Assembly: GCA_947442095.1 (NCBI GenBank)
Contig: CANEVG010000077.1
Coordinates: forward strand, 1 to 11,655
DNA from: Sphingomonadaceae bacterium
Lineage (GTDB): Bacteria > Pseudomonadota > Alphaproteobacteria > Sphingomonadales > Sphingomonadaceae
Length of the DNA: 11,655 nt
Direction: 5' to 3'
The notes below the pieces were generated by a model. It saw only the letters and a list, made by a program, of their open reading frames with translations, did no database searches and was not told where the DNA came from. Both the position numbers and the translations under genes were made by a program. The first letter of the stretch is position 1. The number at the start of each line of letters is the position of its first letter. Below are positions 1 through 6,720 of this stretch, one piece after another.

Positions 1-1
1 A

Positions 2-1033
2 TTGCCGGCCCAGTCGCGGGCGATGCCGCCGACCGCGCCTCGCCCGGCCACCACCAAATTCGCCGCCGCACGTGTCGCCGCCGTCCGTGAGTTCGGTACG
101 GCCCGCAAGATTGCCGATCGCCATTCCAAGGTCGTCAGCCGGGTGTTTCTGGACGCCCGGCTTGGACGCGGGATCAGCGCGCGGAATGTCGAACCCCTGA
201 TCGATGATATCTATGCGTCGGTTCAGCGCAATCTTTACGCCTTCAACGGCTTGCTGCGGTGCCGCGAGGATAGCGAGGAGACCTACCGCCATGCGCTGGC
301 CACCAGCGCGCTGATGATCGCGCTGGCCCGGCAGATGAACCTGTCTTCGGTCGAAACCCGCGAGGCGGGCATGGCCGGGCTGCTCATGGATATCGGCGCA
401 GGGCAGGAAGCGAACGATCCGTCCGGCTCTGAATTCGATGCCACGACCGATCCGCGCAGCCGCCACGTGCTGATTGGCCATGCGCTGCTGAAAGCGGCCG
501 GCGATATTCCCGAATCCGTGCTCAAGGTGGCCATGCGCCATCACGAACGCCTCGATGGCAGCGGTTTTCCGCAAGGCCTGTCAGGTGCGGACATTGACCA
601 TATGTCGCGAATGGCCGCAGTCTGTGACAGCTACGACTTACTTGTCGCGGGCAACAACGGCATTGGCGGGCTTGATCCTGCCGAAGCCCTGCGCCACCTT
701 GGCGAACAGGGTGATGGGTTCGATCCAGAGATCATGCTGCACTTCATCGAGATGCTGGGCATCTATCCGATCGGGGCGTTCGTCGAACTACGCTCGGGCC
801 GGATCGCGATGGTGGTCGATGAAGATCCGAATGAGCGCACGCTGCCCACAGTCTATACTTTCTGGTCGCGTCAGCTGAACAAGAAGGTGAAGGGCGAGGT
901 GATCGAGCTTTCTCAGTGCTACGGTGCAGACGAGATCACCGGCATCGCGCAACTGGCCGATCTTGAACTGCCGCCGCTTGGCAGCCTGCGCCAGTCGCTG
1001 CTCACTTCCTATGCTCGCGCGTCAGGCGGCTGA
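2..1033 (+). CDS. HD-GYP domain protein with altered HD motif, 5' end uncertain
   Basis: HD-GYP enzymes hydrolyse the second messenger cyclic di-GMP in the cytoplasm. Numbering from the TTG at the window edge (343 residues), a short N-terminal region is followed by the HD-GYP core at about 90-250. A conserved Glu93-x3-His97 pair, His155, the HHERLDGSGFP motif (180-190) and Asp209 are visible. A C-terminal extension (about 253-325) starting with YPIGAFVELRSG is typical of the family. The usual LLHDIGK motif reads LLMDIGA (127-133), so the HD histidine is Met129 and the following lysine is Ala133. One metal ligand is therefore missing, and activity may be reduced or lost. The reading frame is open at the left edge, so the true start may lie outside the window; an ATG at 23 is another candidate. 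The last 12 nt overlap the convergent FAD-dehydrogenase gene. Family assignment is firm; catalytic activity is doubtful. Confidence 0.88.
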   Translation: MPAQSRAMPPTAPRPATTKFAAARVAAVREFGTARKIADRHSKVVSRVFLDARLGRGISARNVEPLIDDIYASVQRNLYAFNGLLRCREDSEETYRHALATSALMIALARQMNLSSVETREAGMAGLLMDIGAGQEANDPSGSEFDATTDPRSRHVLIGHALLKAAGDIPESVLKVAMRHHERLDGSGFPQGLSGADIDHMSRMAAVCDSYDLLVAGNNGIGGLDPAEALRHLGEQGDGFDPEIMLHFIEMLGIYPIGAFVELRSGRIAMVVDEDPNERTLPTVYTFWSRQLNKKVKGEVIELSQCYGADEITGIAQLADLELPPLGSLRQSLLTSYARASGG

Positions 1034-2680
1034 ACGGCCTGATCGCTCTTCACCGGTCCCGCGACCGATGAGGTCCTGCGCCAGCGCTTCGGCCACCCGG
1101 ATGCCATCGACCGCGGCGGAGAGAATGCCGCCTGCATAGCCTGCGCCTTCACCCGCCGGATAAAGCCCGCTGGTGCCCAAGCTCTGAAAATCGGCACCGC
1201 GCGTGATCCGAACGGGCGATGAGGTGCGTGTTTCCACCCCTGTAAGCACCACATCGGGATGATCATAGCCAGGCATCTGGCGACCAAACACTGGGAGCGC
1301 CTCGCGCATGGCCAGAATCGCATAATCGGGCAGACAGGCAGACAGATCGGTGGGCTTCACCCCGGGCTGATAGGACGGCACAATCTCCCCGAAGCTTGTC
1401 GAAGGCCGCCCGGCCAAGAAATCGCCGAGCTTCTGGCCGGGCGCCTGATAGTTCGAACCGCCTGCCGCAAACGCCAGTTCTTCCCAGCGGCGCTGGAACG
1501 CCACGCCCGCCAGCGGCCCGCCGGGATAATCGCGTTCAGGCGTGATATCGACAACAAGGCCGGAGTTGGCGTTGAACTCGGCGCGTGAATACTGGCTCAT
1601 GCCGTTGGTCACCACGCGCCCCGGTTCGGAGGCTGCTGCCACGACGCGCCCGCCCGGACACATGCAGAAGCTGTAGACCGAGCGGCCATTGCTCGCCTGA
1701 TGCGCCAGCGAATAGGCCGCAGGACCGAGTATGGCGTTGCCCGCGCTCGTGCCATAACGCGCAACATCGACCAGCCGCTGCGGATGCTCGATGCGTACAC
1801 CGATGGCAAAGGGCTTGGCCTCGATGTGCACGCCCTGCGCGTGGAGCACCGCGAACGTATCGCGGGCCGAATGGCCCACCGCCATGATCACGTGGCGTGC
1901 GGGCAGCACCTCGCCGGTGGAGAGTAGCAGGCCTTCCATGAAGCGTTCGCCCGCCGCATCGCGGCCGATGACAAAGTCGTCCACACGCGTCTCGAAGCGG
2001 TATTCGCCGCCCAGTGCCTCGATCGTCTCACGGATCGACATCACCATTGTGACGAGGCGAAATGTGCCGACATGCGGGTGCGCCTCGGTCAGAATATCGG
2101 CAGGCGCACCGGCCTTCACGAATTCCACCAGCACCTTGCGCCCCAGATGGCGCGGGTCCTTGATGCGGCTGTAGAGCTTGCCGTCAGAGAATGTGCCTGC
2201 GCCGCCCTCGCCGAACTGGACGTTGGATTCCGGCGTCAGCACGCTGCGCCGCCACAGGGCCCAGGTATCCTTGGTGCGCGCGCGCACCGCCTTGCCGCGC
2301 TCGATAATGATGGGCCGCAAGCCCATCTGCGCCAGGATCAGCGCGGCCAGCAGGCCGCATGGCCCCGCGCCGATCACAATCGGGCGCTGACCGGCCCAGC
2401 CGGGCGGAGCCATGACCGGAAAGCGATAGGCGGTGTCGGGGGCCGGGCGCACTTGCGGATCGGCGGGGTGGCGGGTCAGAACGTCAGGTTCGTCCGCCAC
2501 GGTCACGTCAAGCGCATAGACCAGCTGGATCGACGACTTGCGCCGTGCATCATTGCCGCGCTTGGCCACGCTGTAGCGGATGAGGGCAGCGGGATCGATA
2601 TCCAGCCGGGCGCAGATGGCGGCTTCGAGATCGGTCGCTGAATGACCGAGCGGTAGTTTGAGTTCGTTGAGGCGGAGCAT
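1022..2680 (-). CDS. FAD-dependent dehydrogenase (COG2509 type)
   Basis: The 552-residue protein is a flavoprotein of the uncharacterised NAD(FAD)-dependent dehydrogenase group; its substrate is not known. An N-terminal domain (about 1-95) precedes the FAD-binding Rossmann fold, with GAGPCG at 104-109 and the ribose-binding acid Glu127 at the end of the second strand. A glycine-rich GEGGAGTFSDGKL segment (157-169) and a C-terminal GEGAGYAGGILSAA segment, which closes the FAD site, are both characteristic of this group. The ATG is preceded by a good GGGAGG Shine-Dalgarno sequence. No signal peptide or membrane segment is seen, so it should be cytoplasmic. It lies 60 nt downstream of the PilZ gene on the same strand and may be cotranscribed with it. 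Its 3' end overlaps the facing HD-GYP gene by 12 nt. The family is clear and the physiological role is unknown. Confidence 0.9.
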   Translation of the reverse strand: MLRLNELKLPLGHSATDLEAAICARLDIDPAALIRYSVAKRGNDARRKSSIQLVYALDVTVADEPDVLTRHPADPQVRPAPDTAYRFPVMAPPGWAGQRPIVIGAGPCGLLAALILAQMGLRPIIIERGKAVRARTKDTWALWRRSVLTPESNVQFGEGGAGTFSDGKLYSRIKDPRHLGRKVLVEFVKAGAPADILTEAHPHVGTFRLVTMVMSIRETIEALGGEYRFETRVDDFVIGRDAAGERFMEGLLLSTGEVLPARHVIMAVGHSARDTFAVLHAQGVHIEAKPFAIGVRIEHPQRLVDVARYGTSAGNAILGPAAYSLAHQASNGRSVYSFCMCPGGRVVAAASEPGRVVTNGMSQYSRAEFNANSGLVVDITPERDYPGGPLAGVAFQRRWEELAFAAGGSNYQAPGQKLGDFLAGRPSTSFGEIVPSYQPGVKPTDLSACLPDYAILAMREALPVFGRQMPGYDHPDVVLTGVETRTSSPVRITRGADFQSLGTSGLYPAGEGAGYAGGILSAAVDGIRVAEALAQDLIGRGTGEERSGRSAA

Positions 2681-2740
2681 GTCTGCCTCCCTAGTCGCCT
2701 CGAAGCGCAGGGGAAAGCGGTGAGCGCGTTCGCGCTGCGT

Positions 2741-3055
2741 TCAGCTCATGCTGCCCGAGACAATGGCCTCGAAAACCGCGCTGTGCAGCGGTTCCACAAA
2801 CACGCAGCCGGCCTCGAACCGGTCTGTCCATACCACCTTGGCCTGGCGGGGCGGCAGGCCGGGCAGCGTGATCCACACGCTCTCACCAATGTGCAACCGT
2901 TCCATTCCGGCCAGACGCAAGCCATGCTGCGAAAGGTCGAGCATCTGAGCGACCAGCCGCACGACCGAGCGCCGATACTGCACCCGAACAGGCAGAGGCC
3001 GGCGTTCGGAACGCCTCTCGTGCTGGGATCGATCTTCGGATGGCTCGGCAGACAT
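2741..3055 (-). CDS. Single-domain PilZ protein
   Basis: This small cytoplasmic protein (104 residues from the chosen ATG) consists of little more than one PilZ domain, the common cyclic di-GMP receptor fold. An arginine-rich stretch, ERRSERRPLPVRV, near the N-terminus supplies the RxxxR binding motif, and DLSQHG a little further on matches the D/NxSxxG motif. The segment FEAGCVFVEPL closes the beta barrel as in other PilZ domains. The ATG at 3055 is preferred because GGAG stands 5 nt before it; a TTG at 3085 would add ten residues but has no purine-rich site. It probably binds cyclic di-GMP, since both motifs are intact. Its effector target cannot be read from the sequence. It heads a possible two-gene unit with the downstream flavoprotein gene. 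Confidence 0.85.
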   Translation of the reverse strand: MSAEPSEDRSQHERRSERRPLPVRVQYRRSVVRLVAQMLDLSQHGLRLAGMERLHIGESVWITLPGLPPRQAKVVWTDRFEAGCVFVEPLHSAVFEAIVSGSMS

Positions 3056-3117
3056 GCACACTCCGGCTTCAGCAGCCCGCGACAAGAGGGAATGTACCTT
3101 GGTTACACCGTAATGGA

Positions 3118-3146
3118 CTTAAAAATTGTTAATAAGCCGGAAACAA
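3118..3146 (-). promoter_or_regulatory. Candidate promoter for the PilZ gene
   Basis: On the minus strand, TTGTTT (3146-3141) and TTTAAG (3123-3118) are separated by 17 nt and would place a transcription start about 55 nt before the PilZ ATG. Each box is only a partial match to the sigma-70 consensus. The setting supports it: this is the most AT-rich part of the window, with roughly one third G+C by hand count across 3111-3175, and it lies between divergent genes. Confidence 0.3.
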
Positions 3147-3252
3147 TGGAAAACTTCGGAAATCCTCGCTAAATCTCGAATACCACTGGTCGTCGGCACC
3201 GTGATTTTCGCAAGAAACGGGTGTCTTGAGGCATAGCACTGGAGCCCTGCAA

Positions 3253-3885
3253 TTGAGACTGCACACCTATTGGCGTTCTTCTGCAGCCTGGCGCGTGCGC
3301 ATTGCCTTGGCGCTCAAGGGTTTGGCGTGGGAAGCGGCGGCTCACGACCTGCGGACGGGCGGTCAATCCACGCCCAGATATCTTGCGCTCAACCCGCAGG
3401 CGCTGGTGCCGGCGCTGGAGGTGGAGGGGGCGGTGCTGACCCAAAGCCTGGCCATCATCGAATATCTTGACGAACGCTGGCCCGAACCTGCGCTTCTTCC
3501 CGGCGATCTTATGGAACGCGCCCGGGTGCGCGCTTTTTCGCTTGCCGTGGCCTGCGATATCCACCCGGTCCAGAACCTGCGGGTGCTGCGCATGCTGCGC
3601 AAACGCGGGCTCGATCAGGCGGCGATTGACGCTTGGGCGCGCGAGGTTATCGAGAGCGGCCTTGCTGCCTGTTCTGCGTTGATTGCAGACCGGCAAGGCC
3701 CCTTCTGCTTCGGCGAGGCGGTCACGCTTGCGGATATCACGCTGATCCCGCAGCTGGCCAATGCCCGCCGTTTTGGCGCCCGTATCGATTACCCCCGGAT
3801 CGAAGCGATCGAAGCGGCCGCGCTCGCGCATTCCGCTTTCGCCGATACCCGGCCCGAATTGCAGGCAGACGCTGATCCGGCCTGA
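3253..3885 (+). CDS. maiA: Maleylacetoacetate isomerase, zeta-class glutathione S-transferase
   Basis: The enzyme converts maleylacetoacetate to fumarylacetoacetate with glutathione as cofactor, in tyrosine (homogentisate) or related aromatic-acid breakdown in the cytoplasm. The N-terminal thioredoxin-like domain begins RLHTYWRSSAAWRVRIAL, with the serine-rich zeta-class active site. QSLAIIEYLDE follows as the glutathione-contacting turn and helix. The all-helical C-terminal domain carries TLADITLIPQ, the GST N-capping box. I chose the TTG at 3253 because it gives the family's usual N-terminus, a typical length of 210 residues, and a GGAG 8 nt upstream; an earlier TTG at 3226 would add nine atypical residues. 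Its usual partners, homogentisate dioxygenase and fumarylacetoacetate hydrolase, are not in the window, so the pathway role is inferred from family only. The dipeptidase gene follows on the same strand. Confidence 0.85.
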   Translation: MRLHTYWRSSAAWRVRIALALKGLAWEAAAHDLRTGGQSTPRYLALNPQALVPALEVEGAVLTQSLAIIEYLDERWPEPALLPGDLMERARVRAFSLAVACDIHPVQNLRVLRMLRKRGLDQAAIDAWAREVIESGLAACSALIADRQGPFCFGEAVTLADITLIPQLANARRFGARIDYPRIEAIEAAALAHSAFADTRPELQADADPA

Positions 3886-3902
3886 AGCGAGCCAGCCTGA
3901 AG
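3880..3902 (+). repeat. Short direct repeat over the maiA stop codon
   Basis: GCCTGAAG occurs at 3880-3887 and again at 3895-3902, exactly 15 nt apart. With three bases to the left the match is 10 of 11. The first copy contains the maiA TGA, and the second repeats that TGA in the same frame. It looks like a small tandem duplication at the gene end. No function is evident. Confidence 0.5.
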
Positions 3903-3907
3903 TAAGA

Positions 3908-3936
3908 TTGACATTGCGCCGAGGCGGCGGATGCTG
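3908..3936 (+). promoter_or_regulatory. Possible promoter before the dipeptidase gene
   Basis: A perfect -35 hexamer, TTGACA, stands at 3908-3913 between maiA and the dipeptidase gene. The hexamers 16-18 nt downstream (around 3930-3936) are poor -10 matches. It could give the dipeptidase its own transcript, or be a chance match. Confidence 0.25.
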
Positions 3937-3963
3937 CTGCTGTGCCGATTTGGGGAGTTTGCC

Positions 3964-5199
3964 ATGCGCCGCCGTTTGATGTTGTCCGCCGCTGCGGCCC
4001 TGCTTGTGACCGGGCACGCTTGCAACGCCAAACCGATCAGGAAGCCGCCCGATCCGGCCACTGCGCTGCAGATGCGTCTGCTCACGCTCGACAGCCACCT
4101 CGATACGCCCGCATCGCTGGCGCTGCCGGGGTGGTCGATCACCGATGCGCACAGCGTGGCTGACGACTACACGCAAGTCGATCTGCCGCGGTTGAAGAAA
4201 GGCGGGCTCGATGGCGGGTTCTGGGCGATTTACACCCCGCAAGGCCCGCTTGATGCTGCATTCACTCGCAAGGCGCGCGATTTCGCGCTGATGCGGGGGA
4301 TCGCCATCCGCGAGATGGTGGCCGCGCACCCGGAAAGCTTTGCGCTTGCGGCCAAGGCCGCCGATGCCGCTGCGATCAAAGCTGCGGGCAAGCGGGTGGT
4401 TTACCTCTCGATCGAAAACGCCTGGCCGCTGGGCGATGATCCCACACTGCTGGGGGTGTTCCACGCGATGGGCGTGCGCATTGCCGGGTTCGCCCACTTC
4501 AGCAACAACCAGTTTGCCGACAGTTCGACCGACAAACCGCGCTGGGACGGGCTCAGCCCGCTTGGCGTGCAGCTCCTGGCCGAAATGAACCGGCTCGGCG
4601 TTGTTCCCGATCTCTCGCACAGTTCGGACCGCGCGCTCGATGATGCGCTGCGCCTTTCAAAAGCGCCGCTGGTGCTCACACATTCCGGCTGCAAGGCGGT
4701 GTTCGATCACCCGCGCAACATCGATGATGCGCACCTCAAGGCGCTTGCCGATGCGGGAGGCGTGATCCAGATCAATTCGGTCTACGTCAAAGGCCTGAAG
4801 CAAAGCCCGGAGCGCGAGGCAGCCTTGAAGGCGCTTGACGCAAAGTATCCCGAGGACCGCACATTGACAGCGTCAGAGCGGCAGGAGGTGCTCGCCGCCC
4901 GGCATCGGATCGACAGTCAGTATCCCGAAGTGCGCGCCGGTTTTGATGATGTGATGGCCAACCTGCTGCATGCTATCAAGGTTGCGGGTGTCGATCATGT
5001 CGGCATCGGGCTTGATTGGGATGGCGGCGGCGGGGTTGTCGGGCTGGAGGACCTGCTTGATCTGCCCAAGCTGACGGGCGCACTGCTCAAGGCTGGCTAT
5101 ACCGAGGCCGATGTCGCCAAGATCTGGTCGGGCAATGTGCTGCGCGTACTGGCTGCCTCTGAGGCGGAGGCAGAGCGCCAGAAGGTGGCGGGAAGCTGA
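3964..5199 (+). CDS. Exported M19-family (membrane/renal-type) dipeptidase
   Basis: M19 enzymes are zinc metallopeptidases that cleave dipeptides. In the 411-residue form the binuclear zinc site is complete: His45-x-Asp47 (DSHLD), Glu151 (LSIEN), His219 (DLSH) and His240 (LTHSG), followed by GIGLDWDG with Asp351. The N-terminus has Arg residues, a hydrophobic core (about 7-17) and a likely signal-peptidase site after CNA, so it is probably periplasmic. The cysteine there lacks a proper lipobox, so a lipoprotein is unlikely. About 50 charged residues (273-324) sit between the His240 region and the last motif. The ATG at 3964 is preferred because GGGGAG stands 6 nt before it and it begins the signal peptide; a start at 3931 would add 11 residues. 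Its stop lies 4 nt from the stop of the facing ppx gene. The physiological substrate is unknown. Confidence 0.92.
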   Translation: MRRRLMLSAAAALLVTGHACNAKPIRKPPDPATALQMRLLTLDSHLDTPASLALPGWSITDAHSVADDYTQVDLPRLKKGGLDGGFWAIYTPQGPLDAAFTRKARDFALMRGIAIREMVAAHPESFALAAKAADAAAIKAAGKRVVYLSIENAWPLGDDPTLLGVFHAMGVRIAGFAHFSNNQFADSSTDKPRWDGLSPLGVQLLAEMNRLGVVPDLSHSSDRALDDALRLSKAPLVLTHSGCKAVFDHPRNIDDAHLKALADAGGVIQINSVYVKGLKQSPEREAALKALDAKYPEDRTLTASERQEVLAARHRIDSQYPEVRAGFDDVMANLLHAIKVAGVDHVGIGLDWDGGGGVVGLEDLLDLPKLTGALLKAGYTEADVAKIWSGNVLRVLAASEAEAERQKVAGS

Positions 5200-5203
5200 T
5201 GGC

Positions 5204-6691
5204 CTAGCGCACTTCCGGTTTCAGGCCGAGGTGCGTGGCCAGTATCCTGAGGTCACGCTCCACCCCTTCGTTGACCAGCACGGCGATCTGCGGCTGCACT
5301 TCAAGGATGAGGCTGGCGCCTTCCATGCGCAGTGCACTGCAGCTGATGCCTTGGGCGGTGGTCCCGCTGAAGCGGCGGCAGAGCCGCACCGCAAATCCCC
5401 AGGCCTGCGCTTCACGCAGCTGTTCCGGCGCGGCGAGACGGCTGAGCTCAGGGGGCAGTTCGCTGCGTCCAGTGTTGGCGAACATGGCCGCAGCGAGCAT
5501 GGCGCGCTCGGCCGGGGTTGCCCCGATCCAGCGCTTGCGCAAGGCCCAGTCACGCGCCAGATCACCGCGCAGGTTGGGCTCGACCATTGCGGTGGCGAGG
5601 CACAGCATGGTGGCTGCAAGGCGCAGTCGTTCGCTGCCGGACGTGGAACCCAAACCGGCATCAGGCAGGCGGGCTGCGCCTGTCCAGCCTGCCACCATCG
5701 CTGCCGTGCCAGTTGCAATGCCATATTCGCGGATGAACGCCGAAGCGCCAGCGACGAGCGGGTCCTGCAGCCGCACGCCCGGTGCCATGCTGTCCCACAA
5801 CACGCCCTCGCGCAGCCCCCACGACGAGAACACGAGGCGGCCTGGCTGCAACGAACGGATCAGCACGGCAAGCAGCGCCGCGGTGTTCGGCAGGGCGGCG
5901 AGGCGAGCGCCGGCTATGCCGGGAATGGGGGTCAGCGCCTCCAGCTTCTTGCGCGCGAGCGCCTTGGCAATGGTCTGGGCGGCTATGGCATCGATCTCGA
6001 ACCCGTGGGGGTCGTCAATTGGCCAGTCGGTCACGTTCATGGCATGGCGGGCAAAGGCGCGCAGCGAGCCGCCGACGAGATAGAGCGTCGAGCCGGGCGC
6101 TGCCTGCCAGGCCGCGCGCTTGAGCGCTTTGGCAATGGTCTGCCCGAACGCCCGCTCACCGGCTGCGCGCAAGGCGGGCAGGCGCAGCGTGCCCAGCGGC
6201 ATCGAAATGCCGTGTCGGCATCCATCGGCATCGACATCGACCAGTTCGAGGCTGCCCCCGCCCAGATCGCCGACGATGCCGACGGCGGCCGGAAACGCAC
6301 CGATCACGCCGTGCGCACTGGTCACGGCCTCTTCCTCGCCGCTCAGCAGGCGGGGCAATAGCCCTAGCGCCCTGATCTTCTGCAGAAATTCGGGACCATT
6401 GGCCGCATCGCGCGCAGCTGCCGTGGCCACGACATCAATCGCCGTGATGCCCTTGAGATCGAGCAGCGTGCGGTACCGCGCGAGGCTGGCCAGCGCTGCC
6501 GCTGTCGCGCGCGCGCCAAGTTTGCCGTTCTCGGCCACACCTTTGCCCAGCCGTGCGGTGATCTTTTCATTGTGCAGCACATCGGGTGCGCGCGCCGGGC
6601 CGCCATAAATGACCAGACGCACAGTGTTCGAGCCGATATCGATGATCGCGCGCGTGGGCGTGTAGGCAGAGGGCCGGATGGTCTTGGTCAT
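5204..6691 (-). CDS. ppx: Exopolyphosphatase of the Ppx/GppA family
   Basis: The enzyme removes terminal phosphate from polyphosphate; some family members also hydrolyse pppGpp. The 495-residue protein has the ASKHA phosphatase fold. AIIDIGSNTVRLVIYG (15-30) is the first phosphate-binding loop, SGEEEA (117-122) carries the catalytic glutamate, GDLGGGSLEL (141-150) is the second loop and YLVGGS (204-209) follows. RLVFSSWGLREGVL (285-298) ends the catalytic part. A helical C-terminal domain of about 190 residues completes a length usual for the family. The gene starts 29 nt after the ppk stop on the same strand, so polyphosphate synthesis and breakdown are probably encoded in one transcript. 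Its ATG lacks a strong Shine-Dalgarno sequence, only ACGG nearby, which may mean coupling to ppk translation or low expression. Ppx fits better than GppA because of the ppk neighbour, but activity on pppGpp cannot be excluded. Confidence 0.92.
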   Translation of the reverse strand: MTKTIRPSAYTPTRAIIDIGSNTVRLVIYGGPARAPDVLHNEKITARLGKGVAENGKLGARATAAALASLARYRTLLDLKGITAIDVVATAAARDAANGPEFLQKIRALGLLPRLLSGEEEAVTSAHGVIGAFPAAVGIVGDLGGGSLELVDVDADGCRHGISMPLGTLRLPALRAAGERAFGQTIAKALKRAAWQAAPGSTLYLVGGSLRAFARHAMNVTDWPIDDPHGFEIDAIAAQTIAKALARKKLEALTPIPGIAGARLAALPNTAALLAVLIRSLQPGRLVFSSWGLREGVLWDSMAPGVRLQDPLVAGASAFIREYGIATGTAAMVAGWTGAARLPDAGLGSTSGSERLRLAATMLCLATAMVEPNLRGDLARDWALRKRWIGATPAERAMLAAAMFANTGRSELPPELSRLAAPEQLREAQAWGFAVRLCRRFSGTTAQGISCSALRMEGASLILEVQPQIAVLVNEGVERDLRILATHLGLKPEVR

Positions 6692-6720
6692 TTACCGTTC
6701 ACTGGGGCTTAAGGGGCGCT

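Noticed and set aside
3119..3132. CtrA binding site (TTAA pair) upstream of the PilZ gene
   Set aside because: The spacing is six rather than seven bases, so it was not annotated as a site and is only mentioned as a weak lead.
3169..4620. 483-codon minus-strand open frame opposite maiA and the dipeptidase gene
   Set aside because: It lies opposite two well-supported genes, shows no recognisable domain, and long antisense frames are expected at this G+C content.
5111..6361. 416-codon plus-strand open frame opposite ppx
   Set aside because: It is antisense to a complete Ppx with all motifs intact; its composition (rich in Ala, Arg, Gln, His and Gly, no motif) is that of a shadow frame.
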